Below are positions 18,606 through 27,126 of a stretch of DNA of 64,000 bases, piece after piece. The notes below the pieces were generated by a model, which saw only the letters and a program-made list of their open reading frames with translations, was not told the DNA's origin and ran no database searches. This DNA is from CAVVMA01 sp963830715. GTDB lineage: Bacteria > Desulfobacterota > Binatia > Binatales > Binataceae. The position numbers were made by a program, and so were the translations under genes. Each line of letters opens with the position of its first letter. Within the stretch, counting starts at the first letter, position 1. The DNA lies in NCBI GenBank assembly GCA_963830715.1, contig CAWHNS010000001.1, forward strand, positions 1-64,000, written 5' to 3'.

Positions 18606-18785
18606 TTATCCGAGCTGCTTCTCAACTTCGGCGCGGGTTTCATCGACCACGATGAAGTCCTGGTAATTGAAGTAAATCTCACAGTCCTTGCCCGCGAAGC
18701 CGTCGTCAATTTCACGCACATAGAGGATAATGTCGCTGTTCACCAGGATGTGACCCTTGCTCTTGTGCGTCAGCCGCAACCACAT
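18606..18785 (-). CDS. Small 59-residue protein, weakly FlbD-like
   Basis: Read on the minus strand from ATG 18785, with GGAGG just upstream: MWLRLTHKSKGHILVNSDII, then LYVREIDDGFAGKDCEIYF, ending AEVEKQLG at the stop 18606-18608. The layout (short beta-rich protein, 'L-T-x-x-x-x-x-x-L-V-N-x-D-x-I') recalls FlbD-family proteins but no flagellar gene is near. The good ribosome site and ordinary codon use argue that it is real. Function unknown. Confidence 0.6.
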   Translation of the reverse strand: MWLRLTHKSKGHILVNSDIILYVREIDDGFAGKDCEIYFNYQDFIVVDETRAEVEKQLG

Positions 18786-18865
18786 AATTCCTCCACCAGC
18801 TTCCCTCTACGGCATTGCCGTGGGTCTCTCCGGATCATGCCGGGCAATTGGGGTCCGCTGACCCG

Positions 18866-19471
18866 TCAGGGCGAGACTTCCAGGATTCCCGACAGCGACA
18901 GCAGGACCTCGCCGTCGTCGCTGTCGCCGCTGAGCGTCAGGGTTCCGGTTCCCGAGCCTCCATCGCCGCGCCCCGACTTGCCGTTCAGCAGGCCGAACGA
19001 ACCTCCCGATCCGCCCGTTACAAAGAAGCTCCCATTGAACGTCACCGGACCGACAGCGGGGCTTGGCGGCGGTCCTCCGACATCGCAAAAGTCGCCGACG
19101 AAACCGAGCGTGATCGTCGCGCCCAGGTTGCACGTGATCGTCATCACGCCGCTCGTGGGCGTGCAAGTCCCGCCGCTGCCGTTGTTCGGCACGTTCGGCA
19201 GCGTAATGGTGTTCACCACCACGGTAAAGCTTCCTCTCCCGATCGGAGTGCCCACTACCGGCCCGCTGAGCGAGTAACAGGTATCGCCAGTCGGGCATCC
19301 GGTCGAGACCGGAGTTTTGAATCCAGCGCCCGCACCTGAAGCGCTGAAGGTCTGGAGATATATCGGCGGCGATGCCGCGAGCGAACTGCCGCCGATGGCA
19401 ATGACGAGCGGCATCACAAACAGTGCGATGGCCGTTACGCCGAGTCCGAAGCTGAAACACTGCGTCTTCAT
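18866..19471 (-). CDS. Exported Gly/Ser/Thr-rich protein of unknown function
   Basis: 201 residues from ATG 19471, preceded by GGAGG. The N-terminus KTQCFSFGLGVTAIALFVMP continues as a hydrophobic signal peptide to about residue 33. The mature part is low in charge and rich in Gly, Thr and Ser, with four spaced Cys (TGCPTGDTC, GTCTP, ITCNLG, DFCDVGG) that could form disulfides. No C-terminal sorting motif is visible. I do not recognise the family; a secreted or surface beta-rich protein is likely. Confidence 0.7.
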   Translation of the reverse strand: MKTQCFSFGLGVTAIALFVMPLVIAIGGSSLAASPPIYLQTFSASGAGAGFKTPVSTGCPTGDTCYSLSGPVVGTPIGRGSFTVVVNTITLPNVPNNGSGGTCTPTSGVMTITCNLGATITLGFVGDFCDVGGPPPSPAVGPVTFNGSFFVTGGSGGSFGLLNGKSGRGDGGSGTGTLTLSGDSDDGEVLLSLSGILEVSP

Positions 19472-19716
19472 CGACCGGGCCTCCTCAATCGCCGAATACG
19501 GTCCCCGCAGGCAGGTGTTCAAAAAGGCGGGCCGGGAAGGAGGGGCGGGTTGCCGACTTCGGCAGCCGCCGACCTGAGCGGTGCGGAGACTACACCTAAT
19601 GCACTCCCGGATCCGTGCGAAGTCAAGCGAGAAGATTCCCTCTCGATTGAAGTCCCGATCTGCTGCGCCGGCGGTTCTCACCTCCACGGGCGCGGCCGAT
19701 TGCCGCCAACGCGCCG

Positions 19717-20385
19717 TCAGTGCAACGCGGCGTTTGCGATCTCTTCGGCCACCAGCTTCTTCACATCGCGCATATCGTCGCCCGGATGGGCCACGGCCAC
19801 GACCGTGAACTGGTCGCGCCGATCATTCACTGTGACTCGAGCCACGAGCACGCGGTCGTAACCCTGATCCTGCATCGATTCGGGGGCGTCAGCAGGCCCG
19901 CCCCTGGCGAGGCTCTGTTGAAACGCCTGTTGCTCCCGCAGGGCCTGGGTTTCGGGATCGTCCGGCCTGGTCGCCTCCAGCCTTGCGGCCGTCTCGTACG
20001 GGTCCGCCTCGGCTGAGCCGGTATCGGCCACCGGCGGAGGTTGCGCGCCGGCCGCCCGCAGCATCGAGACCACGCCCGGGTCACCCGGCGCGATCTCATT
20101 CAGCGATACGCCGGGCTTCAGCACGTGCTCCGCGAGCGTGATCGTCAGCGTCGCGGCGTTTGATCCGTTGGCGCCGCCGGCGGCAGCGCGCCGGGCGGCA
20201 TAGAAGTCGTCGTTGAGTACGCGCTGGACAACCGGATCGGTCGAGACCGCGACCAGTGGACTGCTCACTCCCACGTCGATCTTGCCGCGAGTCTGGACCT
20301 TGGTTTCGCCGGCGATGGCGGACGCGACACTCAACGCGACGAGTGCCGCTGCGATGGAGATCGGAGCAAAGCGCATCCGATCCAT
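19717..20385 (-). CDS. Exported protein of unknown function
   Basis: 222 residues. A signal peptide (RFAPISIAAALVALSVASAIAG, cleavage about residue 26) is followed by a mature region without recognised domains. The C-terminal part, VLVARVTVNDRRDQFTVVAV then AHPGDDMRDVKKLVAEEIANAALH, looks like an alpha/beta unit. It precedes the other exported-protein gene on the same strand by 245 bases, a stretch in which I see no further gene. Confidence 0.68.
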   Translation of the reverse strand: MDRMRFAPISIAAALVALSVASAIAGETKVQTRGKIDVGVSSPLVAVSTDPVVQRVLNDDFYAARRAAAGGANGSNAATLTITLAEHVLKPGVSLNEIAPGDPGVVSMLRAAGAQPPPVADTGSAEADPYETAARLEATRPDDPETQALREQQAFQQSLARGGPADAPESMQDQGYDRVLVARVTVNDRRDQFTVVAVAHPGDDMRDVKKLVAEEIANAALH

Positions 20386-20441
20386 CTAAACGCGCGCCCG
20401 CCGGGCGTTGCAACAGGGACTGCCGGCACTCGCTTCGCGCT

Positions 20442-21504
20442 CTATCGATATGCGCGCGCGGCTTCGATCGGCCACACGGCGACGACCTCGTCGCCACGCA
20501 CAACGTAGTATTCACTGTGCAGGTTGATCGTGGTGTCGTTGTGACTCGGCACGATCTCGAGCTTCATTCCCGGTTCGATTTCGGCGTCGCCTACCGACAG
20601 ATGAGCGTGCTCCTCGGAGAGCCGCGCCACTTTGACCGGCGCATCCTTGCCCTGCGGCGCACCGAACTCGTTGGTCAGCGACTTCATTCCGGCGTCGGCG
20701 ATCGCCCACTCGCCCCGGCGAGCGATTACTGTCGTGAGCAGCGTCAGGGCCGGAAGCCCCAGGTCGGGCCGGACGATCCGATACGCTCCGTCCATGAAGA
20801 CATACGAGCCGGCCTGCACTTCGGTCACGCCGGGCCACGACCCCGCGATGTCATATGTTCCGGTGCCGCCGGCGCTCACGATCTCCGGCGCGAGTCCGTG
20901 CGCGCGCAACGCATCGACGTGCCGGCTCAGCACGCCCAGCGCCTCGCGTGCGATCCGACCGCGCTGGTCCGGGTCGGGGACCAGCACGGCGTGCCCTTCA
21001 TAGCCCATCACACCGCGATAGCGAAGCGGGCCGCGCGCGATTCGCCTGCGCGAGCTCGACGGTTTCCTCGGGGCTGGCCGTGCCGCATCGATGCATCCCG
21101 GTGTCGATCTCGATAATGACCGCGGCGCCGCGGCCTGCGCGCGCAGCGCCTTCCTCCAGTTCGCGGACGTTGAACTCGCTCTCGACCGCCACAGTTACGT
21201 CGAAGTCTGACGGCAGGCCAAGCAGCCGATCGACCTTTTGCCGCCCGGCTATCTGGTTCGCGAGCAGCACCGGACCGAGGCGCGCGCGGGCGAGCACCTC
21301 GACCTCGCCGAGCTTCGACGCGGTTATTCCGATCGCGCCCGCTTCCAGCTGTCGGCGGGCAACTTCGGGAGTCTTGGGCGTCTTGAAGTGCGGCCGGAGC
21401 TTCTGTGGCCGATCGGCAAAGAACGCCGCCATCGATCGGATATTCTCCTCGACCCGATCCAGGTCGAGGATCAACGCCGGCGTATCGATTTCGTGCTTCT
21501 TCAT
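20442..21504 (-). CDS. D-threonine aldolase/DSD1-like PLP enzyme (alanine racemase fold), one frameshift
   Basis: About 353 residues from ATG 21504 after one break near 21030 is repaired. The start HEIDTPALILDLDRVEENI and the motif LRPHFKTPKTPEVARRQLEA, with PLP lysine at about K41, mark the D-threonine aldolase/D-serine dehydratase group. The C-terminal metal site region reads SEEHAHLSVGD and VPSHNDTTINLHSEYYVV. The H-x-D arrangement matches the divalent-metal ligands of D-threonine aldolase rather than the H-x-C of D-serine dehydratase. Predicted reaction: retro-aldol cleavage of D-3-hydroxyamino acids to glycine and an aldehyde. Confidence 0.83.
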
Positions 21505-21519
21505 AGGCAGAAGAAGATT

Positions 21520-21547
21520 AACCACAAAGGCACGAAGGACACCAAGG
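21520..21547. repeat. Dispersed CCACGAAGGCACAAAG-type repeat, single arm
   Basis: AACCACAAAGGCACGAAGG followed by ACACCAAGG matches one arm of the repeats at 15608-15668 and 59749-59827. It lies between purE and the D-threonine-aldolase-like gene, 5 bases from the purE stop. Confidence 0.7.
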
Positions 21548-21551
21548 TTTA

Positions 21552-22046
21552 CTAGGGCAGCTTCTGCGCCAGGAGTTCCTTGGCGCGCGCGGCGCGCCAT
21601 TTGGCCAGGCGTTCGCCGACTTCAGGGTCGCCGATCGCGAGAATCGCCGCGGCGAACAGCCCCGCGTTCGCGGCGCCTGCCTTGCCAATCGCCATCGTCG
21701 CGACCGGTATGCCCTTGGGCATCTGGACGATCGAGAGCAACGAATCGATTCCGTTGAGCGGCGCGGTCGGCATCGGCACCCCGATTACCGGGAGCAGCGT
21801 TTTCGCCGCGATCAGTCCCGCCAGATGAGCCGCGCCGCCGGCGCCCGCGATTAAGACCTTGAGCCCGCGCTCGTGCGCGGTCGCGGCATACTCGAACGTC
21901 TGGTCGGGGGTGCGATGCGCCGAGAGAATGCTGACTTCATGCGCGACCCCGAGCTCGGTCATCACTTCGCAGGCGCCGATCATGTGCTCGTAGTCGCTTT
22001 TCGAGCCCATTATCACCCCGACAATCGCGGTCCGTCTGGAAGCCAT
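21552..22046 (-). CDS. purE: N5-carboxyaminoimidazole ribonucleotide mutase, class I
   Basis: 164 residues. PurE converts N5-CAIR to CAIR in purine synthesis. It shows VGVIMGSKSDYEHM, VSILSAHRTPDQTFEYA, VLIAGAGGAAHLAGL and PVIGVPMPTAPLNGIDSLLS, ending with a helical tail, at the usual length for the bacterial octameric enzyme. The class I type is supported by the SAHRTP and ALxGxDSLLS-like segments. It is divergent from murF, and no purK is seen in the window. Confidence 0.96.
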   Translation of the reverse strand: MASRRTAIVGVIMGSKSDYEHMIGACEVMTELGVAHEVSILSAHRTPDQTFEYAATAHERGLKVLIAGAGGAAHLAGLIAAKTLLPVIGVPMPTAPLNGIDSLLSIVQMPKGIPVATMAIGKAGAANAGLFAAAILAIGDPEVGERLAKWRAARAKELLAQKLP

Positions 22047-22162
22047 CGCAATGTCCTCTCACGCGCGCATCGATCGGAACAGGATTGCAGGCTGATTCGC
22101 CGAGGCGCCGTTGTCAAGGCGGCGTTAGTCAGGCGTAATCTGTGGGGCAAGGTAGATCCGCA

Positions 22163-23638
22163 ATGGCCACGCCGATTCCGCCAAACGCATGCCCGTTCAC
22201 GCTTGCCGAGCTTGCGAGCGCAACGGCCGGCACGATCGGCAATCTGGCTTCGGAAAGCATCACGGTTCGCGGCGTGAGTATCGACTCGCGCACGATCGAG
22301 GCGGGCGCGCTGTTCGTCGCGCTCAAGGGGGCGACGCATAACGGTCACGACTACCTCGCCGACGCCGCACGCCGCGGAGCCGGCGCCGCGATTGTCGAGC
22401 GCGGCACGCGAGCGTCCCCGCTTCCATCGGTCGAGGTCGCCGACACGCTGTCGGCGCTCGGCGATCTGGCCCGCTTCCATCTGGACCGTCAACGCGCGGC
22501 CTGGCCCGCGCCGTCGATCGCGATCGCTGGATCGGCGGGCAAGACCACGACCAAAGAAATCGTCGCGGCGCTGGCAGGCGCCTTGTTCGGCCCTATCCTC
22601 TCTACGCCGGGCAATCTCAATAATTTGATCGGCGTCCCGATGACGCTGCTGGCGCTTACAGGGGAGCATCGTGCGCTCGTGATCGAATGCGGCACGAACA
22701 CTCGCGGCGAGATCGCGCGCCTCGGCGCGATCCTCAGGCCAGACGCCACACTGGTGCTAAACGTCGATATCGAGCACAGCGAGGGTCTCGGCACGATCGA
22801 TGAAATTGCGCGCGAGGAAACCTCGCTTTTCAAATTCACCGCTAGCAAGGCGGTCGCTCCGGCAGGCGATCGGCGAATACTGTCGCGAGTTCCGCCACAT
22901 CTTCAGTGCCTCACCTTCGGTCGGTCAGCCCCGGCCGCCGTGAGGCTCGCGCGCCGATCGGTCACCTCGCAGGGTCGCTCCAGCATTCGGATCGAGCTCG
23001 CGCCCGCACTTGTGGAAACGGGTGTGGCGCCGCAGATCGAAACCACGCTGGCCCTGCTCGGCGCGCAATCCGCGCTCAACGCAGCCGCCGCGGTCGCTTG
23101 CGCGGCAGCGCTCCGCGACCGGCCGTTGAATGACGCCGAGCTCAGGTCAATCGGCGACACGCTGGCCACGATCGGACCGGTGCCCGGCAGGCTCTCGAGG
23201 CTGACTATCGGCGGCGTCGTCGTCATCGACGACAGCTACAATTCCAATCCCGGATCGGCTCGGGCCGCGCTGCAGGCCGCGCGCGAGATCGCTTCCGTGT
23301 GCGGCGCACGGCTGGTGGTCGCGATGGGCGACATGCTGGAGCTCGGCGCGCTGAGCGCGACCGCTCACTCAGAGCTGCTGAGCGAGGTGGCGCAACACCG
23401 ACCGTCGGCGTTTGTGGCGGTTGGAGGTGAGATGGCCGCGGCGTGCGAGTCCGCGAACCAGGCGGGCGCGCGCGATGCAGCCACAGCCGCCCTCGCAGCC
23501 GGCGCCGCGCTCGCGCACGACAGCCAGCAAGCGTCGCGGCTGATTCGCGCGATCGTTCGAGCGGGAGACGTCGTGCTGGTCAAGGGATCGCGCGGCATCC
23601 GGATGGAGCGGATTATCGAGGCGCTTCGCGCCGGGTGA
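22163..23638 (+). CDS. murF: UDP-N-acetylmuramoyl-tripeptide--D-alanyl-D-alanine ligase
   Basis: 491 residues from ATG 22163. MurF adds D-Ala-D-Ala to the UDP-MurNAc peptide in the cytosol. The N-terminal domain has VSIDSRTIEAGALFVALKG. The ATP loop is IAGSAGKTTTKEIVAALAG at about residue 115, followed by TPGNLNNLIGVP and GTNTRGEIARLG. The C-terminal domain has VVIDDSYNSNPGSARAALQA and VAMGDMLELG, all canonical for MurF rather than MurE. It is isolated from any dcw cluster, which is unusual for a mur gene. The frame is intact. Confidence 0.94.
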   Translation: MATPIPPNACPFTLAELASATAGTIGNLASESITVRGVSIDSRTIEAGALFVALKGATHNGHDYLADAARRGAGAAIVERGTRASPLPSVEVADTLSALGDLARFHLDRQRAAWPAPSIAIAGSAGKTTTKEIVAALAGALFGPILSTPGNLNNLIGVPMTLLALTGEHRALVIECGTNTRGEIARLGAILRPDATLVLNVDIEHSEGLGTIDEIAREETSLFKFTASKAVAPAGDRRILSRVPPHLQCLTFGRSAPAAVRLARRSVTSQGRSSIRIELAPALVETGVAPQIETTLALLGAQSALNAAAAVACAAALRDRPLNDAELRSIGDTLATIGPVPGRLSRLTIGGVVVIDDSYNSNPGSARAALQAAREIASVCGARLVVAMGDMLELGALSATAHSELLSEVAQHRPSAFVAVGGEMAAACESANQAGARDAATAALAAGAALAHDSQQASRLIRAIVRAGDVVLVKGSRGIRMERIIEALRAG

Positions 23639-23698
23639 CTATGCGCGGCCGCGTTCGCCCAAGCAAGCTCGGCCGGCGGACCAGGCGACGAGGCGGCG

Positions 23699-23908
23699 TC
23701 AGGACTGGCCCAGGCTGCCGGCGACCAGCTTGATCAGAGCGGCGCCGAGCACCGAGGCCATCGCGGCCGCCAGGATTATGACCGCAAGCTGAGTCAGCGG
23801 CGACTCGTAGGAATTGAGGAATCTGTCCAGGACCCGGAGTCCCGTCGTGATTTTCCTCGGGATCTCGATTCCTTTCGCGCGTACCGCGGGCGCCGGCATG
23901 GTTCCCAT
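23699..23908 (-). CDS. Small single-pass membrane protein
   Basis: 69 residues: a basic N-terminal half (RAKGIEIPRKITTGLRVLDR) and one hydrophobic helix (LAVIILAAAMASVLGAALIKL) near residues 40-62. A purine-rich ribosome site precedes the ATG, and a consensus TATAAT lies 42 bases upstream on the same strand, which supports expression. No family recognised. Confidence 0.6.
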   Translation of the reverse strand: MGTMPAPAVRAKGIEIPRKITTGLRVLDRFLNSYESPLTQLAVIILAAAMASVLGAALIKLVAGSLGQS

Positions 23909-23949
23909 TGTGGTCTGCTCCCTTAACGACGTTCGACCGTCTGTAGGAT

Positions 23950-23955
23950 ATTATA
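23950..23955 (-). promoter_or_regulatory. Consensus -10 element (TATAAT)
   Basis: On the minus strand GCAGATATAATATCC contains a perfect TATAAT 42 bases upstream of the small membrane protein start. No clear -35 hexamer is present at 16-18 bases, so the promoter assignment is partial. Confidence 0.4.
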
Positions 23956-24062
23956 TCTGCTTGTTATTGTCCAGAGCGGGCAGACTGCCGCATGGGGCAG
24001 CCGGCACAGAGGCGGGCCGGGCACCGATGGAAGGCCGCTGAAAGCTCTCGGAAACGAGCGGC

Positions 24063-24770
24063 TCAGGCCACGGCCGACTTCACGCGGTCGAACCACGCGG
24101 CAAGCTTGGTGCGCTTGCGGACCTCGTTGGCGGTATGCTTCGTGAACGGACTGGTCAGCGAGGCAAGCTGGGCCGCTACCGCGATATCGGCAACGGTCAA
24201 ATCCTTGCCGCAGAGGAAGGTGTCGCCGGCAAGCACCTCCAGCGAATCAAGCTCGACGCCGAGTTTGCGGCGATGCTCTTCGAGGCTCAGGCGCCCGAGT
24301 CCCTGGCCCCGTATCTGGGCGCGCAGCTGGCGCCTCGCGAACGCCTTTACCAGCGGTCTCAGCGGGGCCGGGATCCCACCGAAGAGGTGGGAGGCGAATT
24401 CCTCGAATTGATCGTCCACCAGCCAGCCCTCATAGACCACGTGCCAGTAAAGCGATTCATCCGCCCAGTCTTCGAGGATGACCGCGTTGGCGCGGGCGCG
24501 CGGATCCTGGGGATACAGGCGCGGCTCCGGATGACGCTCCTCGACGAGCCGGATGATATCGGATGAATCGCCGACGGTTGTACCGTCATAGGCCAGCGCC
24601 GGCACTTTACCGCGCGGGTTGACCTTGCGTATCTCCATCGGCGTCTGCAAGTTGACTACCTCGAAAGGCAGATGCTTGTAGCGAAGCGCATAGTGAATCT
24701 TCACGCAGAACGGCGATGCAGACTCGCGCCCGGGGACGGGACCGAATTGGTAAAGTTTTATGTCGGCCAT
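24063..24770 (-). CDS. Glutathione S-transferase family protein
   Basis: 235 residues. The N-terminal thioredoxin-like domain (LYQFGPVPGRESASPFCVKI) carries a Ser/Cys active-site region, the cis-Pro segment NPRGKVPALAYDG and the GSH-binding DSSDIIRLVEE. The C-terminal all-helical domain includes GKDLTVADIAVAAQL, the conserved capping motif of GSTs. Whether glutathione is the thiol used by this organism is unknown. It lies downstream of sthA on the opposite side of a 170-base gap with no further gene. Confidence 0.9.
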   Translation of the reverse strand: MADIKLYQFGPVPGRESASPFCVKIHYALRYKHLPFEVVNLQTPMEIRKVNPRGKVPALAYDGTTVGDSSDIIRLVEERHPEPRLYPQDPRARANAVILEDWADESLYWHVVYEGWLVDDQFEEFASHLFGGIPAPLRPLVKAFARRQLRAQIRGQGLGRLSLEEHRRKLGVELDSLEVLAGDTFLCGKDLTVADIAVAAQLASLTSPFTKHTANEVRKRTKLAAWFDRVKSAVA

Positions 24771-24940
24771 GCTGGTTGTCTCCCCTGCAAGACAGCCCGG
24801 ATGGCTGCCTCTGCCAGTTGCCGGTCAGAGGAAGCTAACACAAACCGGCGGCGATGCTAATCGCGGAAACTGCGCAACGATCATGAAGCTTGACTCCTCT
24901 GCCCTCCAACGAGGCAGGCGCAATCGGCTCCAATCGACCG

Positions 24941-26347
24941 TTACGTTTGCAAGCGGTTGATACCGTCGAAGGCGGCATTCTTGTAACACTCCGCAAGCGT
25001 CGGGTAATTGAAGACCGTATTGATGAAGTAGTCAATTTTTCCTTCGAGCGACAAAACGGCTTGCCCGATATGGACCAGCTCGACCGCGCCCTCGCCGATA
25101 ACGTGAACGCCGAGCAGCTTGCGCGTGTCGCGATGGAAGATCAGCTTCAGCATCCCGATCGTATCGCCCAAGATCTGCCCGCGCGCAATTTCCCGGTACT
25201 GCGCCTTGCCTATTTCGTAGGGCACTCCCTGCTCGGTCAACTCGTCCTCGTTGCGTCCCACGAATGAAATCTCCGGGATCGTATAAACGCCGTACGGAAA
25301 CAGCTCGGGCGTGTGATTCGCTTCCACCCCAAAGGCGTGGCAGGCGGCGAGCCTGCCCTGTTCCTTCGAGGTCGAGGCGAGGCTCGGAAAGCCGATCACG
25401 TCTCCGGCTGCATAAATGGTCGGGACCTCGGATTGAAAGAACCCGTTGACCTTTATCCTCCCGCGATCGTCGGTCGTCACGCCCAGCGCGCCAAGGTTGA
25501 GCGTCGAGGTCGCGCCGGTCCGGCCGGTGCTGCACAGGACCTTGTCGCTGACGATCTGCTTTCCGCTGACCAGGCTGACTCTTACTCGCTTGCCGTTGGC
25601 GTCCTCGATCATCTCGATGCGATTGACTTCCTCGCCCAGCCGCAGCGTCACGCGACTTTCGCGCAGATGATAGGCCAGCGCTTCGACTATCTCGGAATCG
25701 ATGAACGGGAGGAGGCGCGGACGCTTCTCGACCACGGTCACGCGAACGCCGAGCGCCGCGAACATGCTGGCGTACTCGCATCCGATCACGCCCGCCCCGA
25801 TCACCGCCAGGGTTTGCGGCACCGCGTCCATCTGAAGGATGTCGTCGCTGGAGAACGCGCAGTGGCCGTCGAGCGGCATCCTCGGGTCGCGCACCGCTTC
25901 CGTGCCGACCGCGATGACGACCTTGTCCGTCGTCACGATCCTGGCGCCTGCGCCCTCGGGGAAAGCCAGCTTCATCCGGTGCGCGTCCTCGAACGAAGCC
26001 TCCGCGTGCACCAGCTCGACGTTGTTGCGCAGCAGTTGATGACGCATGATGTCGATCTCGTGGCGGACGACCGGCTCGACCCGGAAGAGCAGGTCCGCAA
26101 GCGTGATCTTTTCCTTCACCTTGTACGATTCGCCGTAGATCGCATGCTCGCGGTATCCGGAAAGATAGAGCACCGCCTCGCGCATGGTCTTGCTTGGGAT
26201 CGTTCCGATGTTGATGCAGATGCCGCCGACGATCGCCTTGCGCTCGACGAGCATCACGCGCTTGCGGAGCTTGGCGGCCTGGATCGCGGCATGATGGCCC
26301 GCCGGACCGGAACCGATAACCACGAGGTCGTATTCGAAACCAGCCAT
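24941..26347 (-). CDS. sthA: Soluble (Si-specific) NAD(P)+ transhydrogenase
   Basis: 468 residues from the ATG before AGFEYDLVVIGSGPAGHHAA. It is a flavoprotein disulfide reductase with a FAD motif at the start, a second dinucleotide motif LAVIGAGVIGCEYASMFAALG, the IYAAGDVIGFPSLAS segment and a C-terminal dimer domain. The site that is CxxxxC in lipoamide dehydrogenase reads GGICINIGTIPSK, with one Cys and a Thr, as in soluble transhydrogenase. It balances NADH and NADPH pools. A longer start at 26410 adds unrelated residues. Confidence 0.92.
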   Translation of the reverse strand: MAGFEYDLVVIGSGPAGHHAAIQAAKLRKRVMLVERKAIVGGICINIGTIPSKTMREAVLYLSGYREHAIYGESYKVKEKITLADLLFRVEPVVRHEIDIMRHQLLRNNVELVHAEASFEDAHRMKLAFPEGAGARIVTTDKVVIAVGTEAVRDPRMPLDGHCAFSSDDILQMDAVPQTLAVIGAGVIGCEYASMFAALGVRVTVVEKRPRLLPFIDSEIVEALAYHLRESRVTLRLGEEVNRIEMIEDANGKRVRVSLVSGKQIVSDKVLCSTGRTGATSTLNLGALGVTTDDRGRIKVNGFFQSEVPTIYAAGDVIGFPSLASTSKEQGRLAACHAFGVEANHTPELFPYGVYTIPEISFVGRNEDELTEQGVPYEIGKAQYREIARGQILGDTIGMLKLIFHRDTRKLLGVHVIGEGAVELVHIGQAVLSLEGKIDYFINTVFNYPTLAECYKNAAFDGINRLQT

Positions 26348-26621
26348 TCGACGTCCTCCGCTGGATTGCTGCGGATCGGCGATAGCCCGGCAGAGGGTCT
26401 CGCCGGTCAAGCGAAGAGTCTATCAGCAAATTGTGACGTGAGGGGTGCCGGATGGCAGATCTCGCCGGGCCTCTCTTCACGGTCAATCAGCCCTGTCCCT
26501 TTTCCTTGCGGCGAAGCCGCAAGAGTTGCTTACTGGGCTTGCGCGGCGAGTTATAATGGCCAAAGGCCGGAGCGAGATGGCCATCCACGAAGGCCTGAAT
26601 CCGAGGCCGGGAGAGCGAAAC

Positions 26622-27059
26622 ATGGGAACCAAGGTTTCAGCGATCCTCAAGCAGAAAGGTCATCGGGTCATCACCGTAACGCCGCATCAGACCGTCGCGT
26701 CGGTCGTGAAGGTGCTCACCGAAAATCGCATCGGAGCCGCGCCGGTGATCGACCATGAAGGGCGGCTCGCGGGAATAATCTCCGAGCGCGACATCATCCG
26801 CGCGATGTCTCAACACGCGGAAGCGGTGCTGACCCTTCCGGCCGAACATCTGATGACCCGCGACGTTCGGACATGCACATCCGAGTCCGAACTTGTCGAG
26901 CTGATGCAGGAGATGACGCTCCGGCGTATCCGGCACTTGCCGGTCATTCAGGACGGGAAACTCCACGGCATCGTCAGCATCGGCGACGTCGTGAAGCAGC
27001 GGCTCGAGGAGATCCAGTCCGAAGTGGACGATCTCAAAAGGTACATTTCCTCGCCCTGA
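26622..27059 (+). CDS. CBS-domain-pair protein
   Basis: 145 residues from ATG 26622, made almost entirely of two CBS domains: VSAILKQKGHRVITVTPHQT with IGAAPVIDHEGRLAGIISER, then LMTRDVRTCTSESELVELMQ with IRHLPVIQDGKLHGIVSIGD. Stand-alone CBS pairs bind adenine nucleotides and usually sense energy or redox state. An in-frame ATG at about 26577 is an alternative start. It precedes the ThDP-enzyme gene by 67 bases on the same strand, so a regulatory link is possible. Confidence 0.88.
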   Translation: MGTKVSAILKQKGHRVITVTPHQTVASVVKVLTENRIGAAPVIDHEGRLAGIISERDIIRAMSQHAEAVLTLPAEHLMTRDVRTCTSESELVELMQEMTLRRIRHLPVIQDGKLHGIVSIGDVVKQRLEEIQSEVDDLKRYISSP

Positions 27060-27126
27060 CGGCAACTGCCGGTCCCGTCCCCGAATTCTGCTAAAATTCT
27101 CTCAGGCGTTGGAGAGGGGTTGCCTG

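Noticed and set aside
25032..26486. Second minus-strand frame of 484 codons over sthA, and the 481-codon plus frame
   Set aside because: Arg/Gly/Ser-rich products without motifs; SthA motifs occupy the other minus frame throughout.
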